Shown here one piece after another: positions 24,288 to 36,654 of a stretch of 64,000 nt of DNA; the first letter of the stretch is position 1; each line of letters begins with the position of its first letter. Under the pieces are notes generated by a model, which saw nothing but the letters and a program-made list of their open reading frames with translations, was not told where the DNA came from and searched no databases. The DNA is taken from positions 38,782,853 to 38,846,852 of the forward strand of contig NC_079510.1 in the NCBI RefSeq assembly GCF_030052815.1. The letters run 5' to 3'. The stretch comes from Hevea brasiliensis (Eukaryota > Streptophyta > Magnoliopsida > Malpighiales > Euphorbiaceae). Position numbers and translations under genes: made by a program.

Positions 24288-25914
24288 TGATGCTGTGTGT
24301 CCGCAAGTGCACGGGTCACAGTAGTATAGTTTTAAAAAAATGATATCGATCCCACAGGGAATTGTGCTTAAATTGGAAATAAAAGTATAAGCAAATTAGA
24401 ATTAAAAGATATTAAAAATAAAATCTAAAAATAAAAATTAAGACAAAAATTAAAGATGTAAAATGAAATTTGGAATTAAAATTGGTATTTGAGGAATTAA
24501 AACTAGATCAATCAATTAACTAAAATTAATTAAACTAGATTACCCAAAAATTAATTTGAAATATCTATTTATGAAATTGAGAGGAATTAAATCTAAAAAA
24601 AATAAAAATAAAGTGATTATAGAAATTGGATTTAAATTGGATTTAAATTTAAATTGCTATTTATGAGGTTTGGAGGATTTATATCTAATTTCAATGAAAA
24701 ATAAATTGATTCTAGAGATTGGATTTTCAATATTGTTTGCATGTGATTTTTCCCTAATTTAGCCAAACACATGAGAATTGCAATTTTGAGGGAAATCAAT
24801 TCTTAAATTTTTGAAACCTTTTTCAAGCATCTCAAAATTGGTTTTCATTAAATCAAACCCTGTTTTCACGGTATTTCAAATCTAACAAAAACCCAATTAA
24901 TGCTCTAATTGATTTTTGGAAAGTTCCCCTTAATCTTCTTAGCTTATTTCTAACACCAAGAAAATAAAGTTTATTGCAAGATTATCTATCCCCAATATTC
25001 ACTTTTCAGTCCATCTATTAAGGATTAAAACTTAACTTAATGAGGGCCCATTCATCAAGCAAGGAAATAAGCACACAAGCAATAAATCAAAATATAACAA
25101 TCTTCATTTAAATGGCTAAATCAGTTCAAAACCACAAAACAAATCAATATTTACAAACCCATCTCTAGAATCTCAATAAACTACTCACAAATCATTGTTT
25201 AAAGACAAACCCAAATGAAGAAATGAAGAAATAATGGAAATGTAAACTAAAAGGGGTAGAAAAACCCAACAAATTTGCAGTGATTCTGCCGCACAAAAGT
25301 GCTTAAAACGTGATCTGCAATTCTTTGGAAAAGATGCGAAGATGCTCCTCCCTTTCCCTCTTTCTATCTTTCTAAAAATGCCTCCCTTGCTCTCTATGGA
25401 AAGAAAGTGATAAAGGGCACTTTATATAGGCAAGGGGACTTCTAGAATGGGTAAAAGGGGAAGGATCGAAGAAAGTGAGGTAAAAAGGCAGGAGTAACGG
25501 AAATGCCACGTCAAAAATTTTCCAGTAAAAACGACATAAGCCGAGTCAGTTGTGTCGCGGGTTGTGTCGCTCTCGGCGTGAATATCTGACGATCGACACA
25601 ACCTGCGACATGAGCTAATTCGGTTGTGCTGCAGGTTGTGTCGCTCTCGGCCTTTTTTTTTTTTTTTTTTTTTTATAAACTTAAAAATTTTTGCAAATCG
25701 ATTTTAATATACTCCAAATGGCTACGAATATAAAAATAAATAAAATTTATCCAGATTTAACCAACAAAACAAATAAATTCCAAAAATTAAACTAAGAAAT
25801 GTGAAAATTGTAAAATTGACTAAATATATACTAATATCTAAAATAATAGCTATGAATAAGGGTAAATTATGTGCAAAAATTACTCCTAAATGATGATCTA
25901 AAATGCATGCATCA
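24288..25914 (-). repeat. Athila 5' LTR
   Basis: 1627 bp. Partner of 14851-16472, with the same terminal TGATGC/GCATCA, TATA-like TATATAAAGTGCCC (about 25415-25428) and the GC-rich inverted repeat at 25551-25610. Confidence 0.93.
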
Positions 25915-26269
25915 CGCCACTTTAATTTTGAAGGAAATTAAAGAAAACCATTTGTGAAAATGAATTAAGATGAAACCACTTCAAAAACAGAGATTCTAAG
26001 TTCGGGGTCCGTAAACGGGTGGGGAAGGTGTTAGGCACCCCACCTCGTCCCTCAATGTGGGTAAGCAGATTTAACCATACACTCTTTTAAAATCGATAGT
26101 TAGGGGGGTTCGAATGGGGATGTTAATCCTTTTGATAAAAAGGAATATTCGATTTTTCACTAGTACGGATTACCCAGATACACAAGTAAATGAGACAGCC
26201 TTAGTGAATTGGTATTGTGTAGCGTTTTATTTTTTTTTTTTTTGGGATTATTTTGCGTATGTGTTAAAG

Positions 26270-26835
26270 TTTGGTTTGAGAATCGGATAAGAACTCTCCT
26301 CCGATCTCTATTAAGTAATTATTAAAATTCTGATTGGAGATCGGATAAGAACTCTCCTCTGATCTCTTTTAAATATTTATTAAAATTTTGGATTGAGGAT
26401 CGGATAAGAACTCTCCTCCGATCTCTTTTAAATATTTATTAAAATTTTAAGTTGAGAATCGGATAAGAACTCTCCTCCGATCTCTTTTAAATATTTATTA
26501 AAATTTGAATTGAGAATCGGATAAAAACCCTCCTCCGATCTCTTTTAAATATTTGTTAAAATTTTGGATGAGAACCGGATAAGAGCTCTCCTCCGATCTC
26601 TTTTAAATATTTATTAAAATTTTATGTTGAGAATCGGATAAGAACTCTCCTCCGATCTCTTTTAAATATTTATTAAAACTTGAATTGAGAATCGGATAAG
26701 AACCCTCCTCCGATCTCTTTTAAATATTTGTTAAAATTTTGGGTGAGAACCGGATAAGAACTCTCCTCCTATCTCTTTTTAATATTTGTTAAAATTTTGG
26801 GTGAGAACCGGATAAGAACTTTTCCGACCTCTTAA
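26270..26835 (+). repeat. Tandem array, about ten copies of a 58-61 bp unit
   Basis: The unit has the form GAGAATCGGATAAGAACTC, then TCCTCCGATCTC, then TTTTAAATATTTATTAAAA. Starts are near 26276, 26336, 26395, 26454, 26513, 26571, 26632, 26690, 26748 and 26806. Copies differ by a few bases. There is no spacer/repeat alternation, so it is a simple minisatellite within the retroelement. Confidence 0.93.
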
Positions 26836-29320
26836 AATTTGGTTACAGCTACACCTCATAAGGACCTAAGACCAAGGGTTCCGACACTCAAAGATGCTGG
26901 GGGCCCGAATAAGATTTCTTTGAACTTATTAGTACATCGTGACTACATAGGGGAAGCCGAACTGAATTTTACCGACTTCCTACGTGATCACCTTACCAGT
27001 ACCTTTCGGCTGGTGACATTTGCTCTATTCCATTTGCTAATCGGGAATTTAATTTTATTCCGATCCCCTTCCTTACCCAATCGTCTTCTTGAGCTAGTCT
27101 AGTAGCTCGTCTCCATAACTTTCTCGGATTTATTATCCGAACTTTTATAAAAAGCTAGTGTCAAGATGCAGCTACCAACATTTTATCTAATTGCCCATAC
27201 GTTACCCGTAACCGGAACACCCATAGTAGGAAATAAATAAATAAAAATTAAGAATAAATGGGTAACATGAATTGTTGTATCAAAAGATAAACTTACGAGA
27301 GTAACCATCTACGTGGGATTTTCAGACATAGGACGAACGAAAATTACAAGCGTAAATAAAAAGAAAATAAAGGCAAGCACTGGATAGGACAGCGGTTCAG
27401 ACACTCACCTGTAGGAAGTTGGACCTATTGAACTAACTATGGAGCCACGAATGTTGCAGAGTTGCGTGCTAATAGACCAGGAATCAATGTTTCCCTTGAA
27501 ACGAGGTACACCAAGTTAGAACGTAATCGGGTGAAGTGAGACAGAGCTTGGAAAGTGGAAGTGGATATAAAAGTGATGAAAACGGAACTGAAACACAGAG
27601 CAATGAACAAACTGAAAATCAAGAGTTCCAGTGTCCAGTACTCTTCCAAAGAAAACACTTTAGAAAACTGGTTTCTGAAGTTTTTCTAGCTTAAAAATAG
27701 CAGAGTAACGAACTGAATTAAATTTCAGAGTTCTTCCGTTATAGTCACCACCCTTTTTTTTGTCCGTCCCCTTGAACAGTTTTCATGCAGGTATTTATAG
27801 GAACTGGGAGCTTCCCATGAAGGGTCAGGATTTTCCTTGAGGGAGATGGAGGGTCTGGATTTCGAAGGACATGATCGGATGCTTGAGAATTAAAGAGAAT
27901 TAAAACGAACGGCTAAGATCATTCTCAGGATACTTGTCCTTTTCCTCTTTTAATCTGACGGTCCCAAACTTTGTTGACCTGGGGCGATCCAAGGGCTGGG
28001 AATAAAAGGCGCCGGCCCTGTCGTCTTCTTCTTTGATCCAAGGGCTCCTGGTTCGTCCTTACAAGTGAGATCAACGGTGGAGATTGGGATGTACAGGACT
28101 GTTATGACATACTCTGGCGCCTGTCAGCATTGTGGGCGATTCTCAGGCGTGCGGTGGAGATCTCGTCTGCAACGCTTTAACTACCTCGGCTCTGATTCTG
28201 ACGACAGTTATGGGAAGTTGTCTTATTCTCCTTGCTTTCCAATCTCTCCTTTTTCGATCTTTTCAACACGATCCCTTTTCCGATCTCGTGCTGGCTTCCC
28301 TTGTTCCGACCTCTATCACTCCAGTTTTCCTTTGTATCTGGTCCTGCTTAGTCAAAGCATTTATTCCCTTCGATTTACGAGATGTCCGCTTCGTTTTCTG
28401 CTTAGCAATAAATGCTTGATCCTCCTCTATATATACCCCTAACAGGAAAAACCTTCCTCATTCGATTTTCTCCTTTTTCCTCCTTACTTTCCTGTTCTAG
28501 CCTTCGCAATAGTTCCGCCATGATTGTGGCTTTTGATCCTTTCCGATGGACCTCTTTATTCCCTGGCTGAAAATTCTCGATCCCGGTGATCGGAGGATGA
28601 CGATAACCCCGTTTGACGACAGTGAGAGGACCAGACTAATTTACCGATCTGGATCGAGGATCTCGATCGTATCGATCTCGAGTCGTTCGACCGATATAAT
28701 CGGCGAACCGATTTCGGGCGAGAAGACTGCTAATATTCCCCCGATCTTTGGTGGCTGCCCTTCGAAGTTCATTCGGCTTCCCACCACATTGGGTGTCCCG
28801 ACAGCGCCTCGGTTCTGAGCGATAACCCTGATGACGACCTCTCTCATTCTCATGAGAGTCATAATCCCCCCATCTGAGCCGTACATCTATCTGATGTCAA
28901 CGGCCTCTGATCGAACACATCTTTTGACTCAGCCACGAGACTAGGCTTTGACATAGGCCTTTTAGATAGGATGTTCCACCGGTCTCTAGAGATCACCCAA
29001 ATGATGTAATTCGACCTTTAATGTAATCCGATCCCTAGAGATCGCCCAAATGATGTAATCCAATCTTTTGGAAATAAAATTTTATTCTGTCAATTATTAT
29101 CTCATTATTGATGCATTGGTTATTTTTCGATCTCTGAAGCATTTACCCGATCCGATTCTTAACTGAACAACCCTTAATCGATCTGCCTTAATTCACCGAT
29201 CTGTAACTAGCCGATCTCTTTTACTATGGGATTTCTGGAATATTCGTGAAACGTGTCAGAAAAGCTGGCGAGTCCCGCTAACCGTCTTGCGCAGGGCTCC
29301 GTGAGCATTAAATGCTCGGA

Positions 29321-29333
29321 CGGGTATAAATAG
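29321..29333 (+). promoter_or_regulatory. TATA box candidate for the Tat-like element
   Basis: GTATAAATAGGGG lies about 160 bp upstream of the ATG at 29488. The leader between them contains CTCCGGTAAGGG (about 29433-29444), a possible 5' splice site. This is inferred from position and sequence only. Confidence 0.5.
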
Positions 29334-29487
29334 GGGAAGGGTTAGCCAGTTGCTCCCTTATGTCATTTTCAGCCTCTCGCGAACAACTTCAAAATTCTCT
29401 CGTTTTCTCAAGTTCTTCCGACACCGATCAAGCTCCGGTAAGGGTTTTGATCCTTCTTTTAGTTTAAATTCTCTATTTCCTTTGGAA

Positions 29488-30048
29488 ATGAGCGGTGCCG
29501 AGGGTCAGAGAGCGGCAAGCCCCCCTTCCGTTCAGGTCTCATGGTCATCCGACGAGGTAGAGGTGGTCGGGCCAAGCGAGCGACCTGAACCTCCTAGGAT
29601 CTCCGTTTCAGTCCGTGGTCAAGCTGCATCCTCGAGGCAACCCCGTTCTTCGGGGAGAGAAAGCCTTCCCATAGATGAGCTTCCGTCCATTCTTCAAGAA
29701 ACCGACCTACAGTCGTTCAGCCAAGAATACAACATTCATCCTGATTCGTTCGAACTCATTAAGTGTCACGGCGATCTTCGAGCCGATCACTTCTTTGAGG
29801 AGAACGATATGATCATGGTATACGAGGAACAATTAAAAGCCGAGCTGCGGTTCCCTCTCGATGACTTCTTCAAAGAAGTCCTAAAATATCACCAAGTGTG
29901 CATAGCCCAGGTTCACCCGAACTCCTGGCGGATCCTGGTAGCCTTCAGAGGCCTTTGCCGAGCCAAAGGGATTAGACCTACGGCTAAGGTATTCGCCAAA
30001 CTACATCGGCTGACTCGTCGAAAGGACGACGAGTATTTGTTCTTCTAG
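29488..30048 (+). pseudogene. Retrotransposon gag-like protein (putative 'gypsy-type transposon' domain), truncated
   Basis: The ATG at 29488 starts MSGAEGQRAASPPS, giving about 186 codons to a TAG at 30046-30048. An N-terminal Ser/Pro/Arg-rich segment is followed by a conserved block with RFPLDDFFKEVLKYHQV, HPNSWRILVAFRGLCRA and KVFAKLHRLTRR. This block matches the domain usually annotated as 'putative gypsy type transposon' in plant genomes. Related proteins are much longer. Here the frame after the stop continues with plausible residues (DEFSARLDTE) for about 30 codons before similarity is lost, so it is an interrupted and truncated copy. The Met at 29488 is preferred because upstream codons belong to the leader. 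Confidence 0.7.
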
Positions 30049-30249
30049 GATGAGTTCTCTGCCAGGTTGGATACTGAAACAGGTGAGGAAAGGGTTGTCA
30101 GGGATAAAGACAGTCGAGGAGGGGAGTAATCCCCTTAGGGTGTTTCTTGCACTCAGGTAGTGAAACAGATGACCCCTTGCGAACTTAGCCATTTTTGTGA
30201 TGGGTTGGTTTGGTGAGCATCCAGGAGGATTGGATATGTTAGGCCAGGT

Positions 30250-30784
30250 AAGTGGTGGATCCATTTATTAAATAGAATAATTGACTTTTTTTATTAAAAT
30301 GCTTCATATAAATATATGTGTTTTAAATTAATCCCACATAAATATAATTATTGAACTCTTTTTTTGATAAACATTAAAATAAATAGCTTATTAATACGAT
30401 TTGCTTGAATATTCTTTTTTTTTTATTATTAAAATATGAGTTAGATTATATTCTATCTAATTAAATTTTTAAATATTAAACTTTAATACTTAAAATTAAT
30501 TTTAAAATTTTATTTTTAATATGCATAATTTTTTTAATATATTAACTTAATTTTTTTTAATTCGCTGCTATATTTATTCTCATATATATATATATATATA
30601 ATTTATTTTTGTAAAAAAGAAAAAAGAAAACTAAGCAATAGGAATATTAATTAACATGGATGGTCGCACGCTAAAGCAATACAAAATCGTTACATTGAGC
30701 AACACATGGCCCATCACTGTCAACATTCCTACACACACAGCCTCAAACAGGAAATTGAAGAAATATAAAAGTGGACAAGGTGGT
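30250..30784. other. AT-rich intergenic DNA
   Basis: No gene seen. A short TA array lies near 30583-30600. Confidence 0.6.
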
Positions 30785-31535
30785 ACCTATACTATTCTTA
30801 AGAATAGTAATATATTATTTGGTTCATTTTTAAAATTATAAAGTTTTAAATTTTAATATTAATTAAAATCTAACAAATAAAAAAAAATTATACGCTATTT
30901 ATTTGGTTATATTATTTTTGAGACTTTGACATGTTATATAATTAATAACATTATAGTTTATTTATATTCTTGGCAAGGTGTGAATAACTTTTATTAGTTT
31001 ATATAACTATAATTATTTATTTCAATTATAATCAAATATTTAATTTAATTCTTAAAAGAACAAATTGATCCTTTCTCATTCTGTCGTGGCATTAGAGGAC
31101 AAGAGCTTATCTTTTGTTTACTATTCTTTTAATCAATTAAGTCCAGGTCTAAGACAGGCGGAAGTTTCTTACTTTTTGAACGACTAATCTAAATAAATAA
31201 TTATCTATTTATTTATAATATTTTTTATTTATAAATTAAGTTTACAAATTAAAAAAAATTAAATTAGGAGGGATTATTTTAAAATTAATAATTTTTGTTT
31301 TGAAAAAATATATATCAATGTAAATTGTATCAGCATTTACATTTATTTTGAATATGTTATTTAAATAAATTAAACATTATATATTTAATGAAAATTATAA
31401 ATAATTAGTCTAATATAATATGCTTTTTATTATTTTAAACATACTCAATATAATACTTTTTTTATATATATAATTCTTGCAAAAATAAATAATTTATTTT
31501 ATATCAATTCTTATTTTACTATTGGTGGCACTTTT
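30785..31535 (-). repeat. Inverted copy of the sulfotransferase-neighbourhood repeat
   Basis: This is the reverse complement of about 35568-36310, nearly base for base. It includes GACAAGAGCTTATCTTTTG and the run ending ATTTTACTATTGGTG. Its right end coincides with the point where the sulfotransferase reading frame loses homology (about 31533). It also forms an inverted repeat with 32500-32900 on the other side of that gene fragment. Confidence 0.85.
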
Positions 31536-32223
31536 TGAGAGGAAAGTTACACATAGATATTAGCATGTCCTTTGGGTCTCTGCACAAATAAACAAGTTTA
31601 CAACCTGATTCTGATATGGAAGTTGGCAAAGAATTATAAGGAATGTGCGTAGCTACTAGTGGGATTTCTTGGTCACGATTGCATATGTTTCTCGCAGCAT
31701 CAATCTCTAAAAAGGGAACACAATCATGTGGTGCTTTTGTGAGCAATGGGTTTTCGAAATCGCTAAATCTAGAGCGGGTAACAATGGCATAAGCAAGAGC
31801 CTTAAGCCAAGTCGTGCCAGATTTGGGACAAGTACAAAGAATAATATCATAAGGTTGAGGCCTAAAGTTTTCTTGAGCAGCCAACAAGCCGATTAGGCAG
31901 ACTTGGAAGTACCAAAAGCCTTGGTATTGGTAAAGAGGCTGGACAACCCAATCATCCCTTCGGGGAAAGCTTGACATGATCTCTTTGTACCTGTCCTGTT
32001 GGGTAAGTGGAGCATCTTTTTCTCCTTCTTCCCTAGCTTCATGGACAAGGGGAAGTGCATTATAGCCTCGTGCTTGTCGCAACGGCAAAATCTTAGAAAC
32101 CCGTGGAGTTGGACTCCATCGGGAGATCAACATAGGACTCATCACTTTAGTATTCTTTGAAAATTGTGGAGTCTCGACAGACGTGGGAGCTGCATTTAGC
32201 ATTTTTCCATAAACAAGATCCAT
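31519..32223 (-). pseudogene. Cytosolic sulfotransferase, 3'-truncated
   Basis: Family members transfer sulfate from PAPS to small molecules such as flavonoids, brassinosteroids or desulfo-glucosinolates; the substrate cannot be told here. The minus-strand frame starts at ATG 32223. Residues about 1-85 are an unusual N-terminal extension, then come PLYQYQGFW, the PAPS 5'-phosphosulfate loop CPKSGTTWLKALAYAI and VATHIPYNSLP. The 3'-phosphate region CKLVYLCRDPKDMLISM follows. Homology stops there, and the last residues plus the stop come from the inverted repeat beginning near 31533. The catalytic C-terminal third, including the conserved GxxGxWK-type PAPS-binding region, is absent. With 234 residues against about 320-350 for the family, it is almost certainly non-functional. 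Plant genes of this family are usually intronless, as here. Confidence 0.88.
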
Positions 32224-32353
32224 TTGGGAAGAGGAAAGAAAGGATGCACGAAAGGGAATGTAGGAAGGAAGCTAGTATGGTGAGCACTTGAGGAGTAATA
32301 TGCTTCTCTATTTTGTGCTTATGGAGCTGTGGGAGGAAGAGAACCCGAATCAT

Positions 32354-32366
32354 CCTATATTTATAG
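32354..32366 (-). promoter_or_regulatory. TATA box of the sulfotransferase pseudogene
   Basis: On the minus strand CTATAAATATAGG lies about 135 bp upstream of the ATG at 32223, a normal plant spacing. The promoter therefore survives although the gene body is truncated. The homologous position in the second copy (about 36812) is CTATAGATGTAGG, a weakened box. Confidence 0.55.
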
Positions 32367-32469
32367 TAGAAGGCAAGCCTTGTAGGCATAAGAAAATTCT
32401 TACGAGGGCAACTTGGGTTTGTTTGTTGCCACCTATAATAATGCATAGGAAAATTCTTAGAAAGCATCT

Positions 32470-33968
32470 TTAAAAGATCATTAGGAATTTTTGATGTTCA
32501 AAAAGCAAGAAACTTCCGCCCGCCTTGATTGGGACTTAATTAATGAAAAGAATAGTAAACAAAAAATAAGCTCTTGTCCTCCAATGCCAAGACAGAATGA
32601 GAAAGGTTCTATATGTGCTTGTGAGATAATATTGAAATCCTCTCAATTAATTAAATTAAATAATTAAATTAAATATTTGTTTATAATTGAAATAAATAAT
32701 TATAGTTATATAAACTTATAAAAGTTATTCACACCTTGCCAAGAATATATATAAACTATAATGTTATTAATTATATAACATGTCAAAGTCTAAAAAATAA
32801 TATAACCAAATAAATAGCATAAAATGTTTTTTTTATTTATTATATTTTAATTAAAATTAAAATTTAAAATTTTACAATTTTAAAAATGATATCAATGTAC
32901 CATAAAAAAAATATGGAAAATTCTTTTTTAAACCTAATCTATAATGAATTTAAGACACAATATACAGGATCAACGTATTTAATTAATGGATCCAATTATA
33001 TATGTAAGTTAAAAAGAATTTAAAAAATGTTTTCTTCTTAAACCATTTAATAAAATATATGTGTTATGTAGGAAATTATATATATTTGTGTCCCATGAGT
33101 AAAAGAAAGTAAAAAGGTAATTTTATTCTTTTTAATATGTAAACCTATTGCAAGTGAGAAATTTTTTCTATAATAAAACTAAAATTAAAGAATTTTATTT
33201 TAATAAATTAAAATTAAATAACTAAATTGAAATAATTATATAAATTGAACAACGATTGGTGTAATTTACTCAAAGATTACAATAGATTAAATTTTCTCTC
33301 TATGTATATATATATATATATTAATGTTCCATAAATTTAATTTAGCATTAATTAGAGTTAGTTAAGGATCTAAAAATAACAAGGTTATAGTTTTTAGGTC
33401 AAAGTCTACTTTGTGTTTTTTGGTTTCATACTGACTCGATATGTCGAAATTTGTGGTAGAGGAACATTCAATTTTCTTGAAAATTTAGATTCCAGGCAAT
33501 TGAATGGTAGAAGTCCAAGTCATCCTTTTGCGAAGACTTGAGATTTTTTTTTTTTTTTATTCCATTGTGTAGAGAATTAAAAAAAGCATCAACTCGAATT
33601 TAGATTTATTATATGAGTGATATTAAAAATATTTAAATATTAATTGAAAATAATATTTTATTACTTATAAAAAAATATTTTTTTAATATCTTTATATTTT
33701 TTTTAAAGTGTTATTTCCTTTTTAAATTTTATAAAGTGTAATTGTTTTTTTTATTAATATGATATATTTTTTTTAAAATAACTAATTTACAAAAAATGTG
33801 TATTCCTAAATTATGAGATAAAATACATCAATTTCATAAAGTTTAAATATGTCAAAGGCAAGCATTTTCATTGAATTATATACCTTCAACTAAACTACAG
33901 CAAACAAGTGGACTACTAACTTAACAAGTGGGTAAAGATAGACGAAATCACTTGCCTTTAAGGTCACC

Positions 33969-34007
<39 letters not shown>

Positions 34008-36310
34008 AACTGACATTTTTTTAATTTAATAATGGACTGAATACCGTAAACTTGTTTGGTATTGCTGTTAAAAATATTATTAAAAAAATTATTTTTTAAA
34101 CTATACTAGTTAGATAATATTAAAATATAATTTAAAATTAAATTTAATAAATTTTAATGATAAGAATATTAAAATAATAAAATAATTTTTTTCAAATTAT
34201 TTTTTAATAATATTAAAATAATACTTTTATTAAAAAAATAATTTTGACCATTTAAATATAATATCAAATAGGCACTATATGTTCTCACAAAGGTATTTTT
34301 AATTAAATATAAAATACATAATATATAAGAAAAATACATTATAAAAAAAAAAATTACTGCAAACATTTAACTTGAAAAGTTTAAAAAATAGACCTATTGA
34401 TAGAGAGGAAAGCAAAACGTTTTTGTAAATTATAAAATTATTAAAATTTTAATTTACAATTTTATAATTAGCTTTGAAACAGTGCCGTATTTATTGTTCA
34501 ATTAAATTAAAAATAATAAAAAAAAACCCTAAAAAAATAGAAGGTTGGGAGAGATAGGGTGCATGGTTAATCGTGAATGAGAGGATTTATACTCTTGTGA
34601 TAAAGAGTAAATAATTTTAAAAAATATTATAAAAAAAATTAAAAAGCCAAAAGGATTAAAAGAGTTAATAAATTTTAAGAAATTTATAAAAATAGAAAAA
34701 TAAAAAAAAAATCTTGGCTAAATGATAAAAAAAAAATTAAAACTTTTATAAACTTTTTAATTTTAACCAAATTTTTTAATTTTATCAATTTAATCTCAAA
34801 CTTTTATATTAATTTTAATTTCAGTTATTAATTTCACCAGATTATTTAATTAATAAAAGTAATTTAAATATTTATTTACGTTATTAATATTAACCAATCC
34901 TTTTATTTTTTATATCAATTTTAAAAATTATTCTTAAAATGATAAATATATTATTTTTAATTAATTTTTCTATCATTTTAAAAATTATAATTATATTTAT
35001 TTTGATTTTATTATTTGTATATTTATATTTTTTTCCTTAAATTTGGAAAAAAAATAATGAAAACAGTTGGATTAAAAATATAAGTAAAAGGATAGAGAAA
35101 AAATTAAAAATTAAATTAAAGATATATTATTCATTTATTATATTTTTTTATTAATATGAAATTTATTAAAAAATTATCAAATAAATTAATAAAATTAAAA
35201 AGAGCAGCTAAAGTTGACAAGGGATACAAAAATTGAATTAACTTTTATCAATTGTGAGTTCAGTTGTTTTTAATTAAATTTATTGTTCAAATTGAAAACA
35301 ATGAAAATGTTTATGATTAAATTAATAAATTAAAATTTTTTATTAAAATTACTAATTTATATAAAGATTTTAACTTTTTTTATTTAATAAAAAATATTTT
35401 ATAAATTCTGTAATAAAATTATACTTTGTAATGAGCATTGCTCAATAATTTGTCAGGTTGGGTCAAATTTTACATCTTTTAAGTCTTTTATATAACATTT
35501 GTCAATAAATTGAGTTAATTAAGAGTTAATTGCTCGGAAATAAAATGAATATTTTACTCGAGATTTGTCACCAATAGTAAAATAAGAATTGATATAAAAT
35601 AAATTATTTATTTTTGCAAGAATTATATATAAAAAAAAGTATTATATTGAGTATGTTTAAAATAATAAAAAGCATATTATATTAGACTAATTATTTATAA
35701 TTTTCATTAAATATATAATGTTTAATTTATTTAAATAACATATTCAAAATAAATGTAAATGCTGATACAATTTACATTGATATATATTTTTTCAAAACAA
35801 AAATTATTAATTTTAAAATAATCCCTCCTAATTTAATTTTTTTTTAATTTATAAGTTTAATTTTATAAATAAAAAATATTATAAATAAATAGATAATTAT
35901 TTATTTAGATTAGCCATCCCTTAGAAAGTATCGTTAAAAGATATTTTGACGTTCAAAAAGCAAGAAACTTCCGCCTGCCTTAGACCTGAACTTAATTGAT
36001 TAAAAGAATAGTAAACAAAAGATAAGCTCTTGTCCTCTAATGCCACGACAGAATGAGAAAGGGTCAATTTGTGCTTTTAAGAATTAAATTAAATATTTGA
36101 TTATAATTGAAATAAATAATTATAGTTATATAAACTAATAAAAGTTATTCACACCTTGCAAAGAATATAAATAAACTATAATGTTATTAATTATATAACA
36201 TGTCAAAGTCTCAAAAATAATATAACCATAAAATATTTTTTTTTATTTATTATATTTTAATTAAAATTAAAATATAAAACTTTATAATTTTAAAAATAAT
36301 ATCTATAAAT
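32470..36310 (+). repeat. Sulfotransferase-neighbourhood repeat, unit B2 (most complete copy)
   Basis: Non-coding, AT-rich. 32500-32900 resembles 35950-36300 in direct orientation. 33320-33660 matches copy A. 33720-36025 is the near-identical twin of 12490-14782. 35568-36310 is the direct partner of the inverted copy at 30785-31535. A TA microsatellite lies at 33972-34004. No gene is seen. The arrangement suggests serial duplication of the DNA flanking a sulfotransferase gene, followed by decay. Confidence 0.8.
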
Positions 36311-36654
36311 TTTAGAAAAAATTAGGGTTTAGTGGGTGAAAAACTATGAAATGTTGAGAAATATTCATGAATGTACTTCAAGTGACGGTGTGAACAGAAA
36401 AATTCTGAAAATAGTATTGAGATTTTGAGATTGAGTTATAATAGAGTTCTGGATTTGAAAATTATATTGGAAGTGTCTTTTAAACAGGTTCAGGCCGGAT
36501 TTTCTATAAAAATTGTGAAAATTTTTAGATTTATCAAAAATTATAAATAAATGAATTAAAATTGATAAATTATAATGGAAATATGAATTGGTACTTCGAC
36601 ACACTAAGTGGCATATCTTGCTCGGTTACACTGTAGATGGATAAGGGATGTCAC
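36310..36654 (-). mobile_element. Partial LTR-like sequence abutting the sulfotransferase stub
   Basis: On the minus strand this begins TGTGACATCCCTTATCC immediately after the sixth to eighth codon of the sulfotransferase stub. It continues into mixed sequence with no coding potential. TGTGACATCCC-type starts are common in plant gypsy LTRs. The other end and partner LTR were not found, so this is an uncertain call. Confidence 0.4.

Larger units (their letters stand above)
14851..25914 (-). mobile_element. Athila-clade Ty3/gypsy retrotransposon, full length, coding region dead
   Basis: The element is 11,064 bp in minus orientation. Its LTRs are 14851-16472 (3') and 24288-25914 (5'). The ends form TGATGC...GCATCA, and the 5-bp target duplication CGCCA is at 14846-14850 and 25915-25919. 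Inside the 5' LTR lies GGCGCCGTTGCCGGGG read on the minus strand (about 24263-24280), the primer-binding site typical of Athila elements (aspartate tRNA). A purine tract (AGTATGGGGGAATT on the minus strand) adjoins the 3' LTR. Gene order on the minus strand is gag, protease, reverse transcriptase, RNase H, integrase, then a long non-coding 3' region. The coding region carries several frameshifts and stops, so it cannot move by itself. It sits inside another retroelement (14783 to about 30.1 kb). Confidence 0.95.
25920..30124 (+). mobile_element. Tat/Ogre-like LTR retroelement, remaining body (right end truncated)
   Basis: This continues the LTR begun at 14783. Landmarks are GGGAAGGTGTTAGGCACCCC (about 26020), a decayed 59-bp tandem array, a promoter-like TATAAATAGGGG (about 29321) and a gag-like reading frame at 29488-30048. 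The sequence is less AT-rich than its flanks and is studded with CGATCT/GATCGG motifs. No second LTR or pol is found. Similarity to a recognisable element ends around 30.1 kb, so the copy is truncated. Where the LTR ends and the leader begins could not be fixed. The lineage call rests on the LTR start and on the type of gag-like protein. Confidence 0.6.

Noticed and set aside
26270..26835. Possible CRISPR-like array
   Set aside because: Units are contiguous with no unique spacers, and the host is a plant nuclear genome; it is a retroelement minisatellite.
26839..27102. 87-residue plus-strand frame, and frames at 28065-28886
   Set aside because: They lie in the non-coding leader of the Tat-like element, overlap on both strands and show no motifs.
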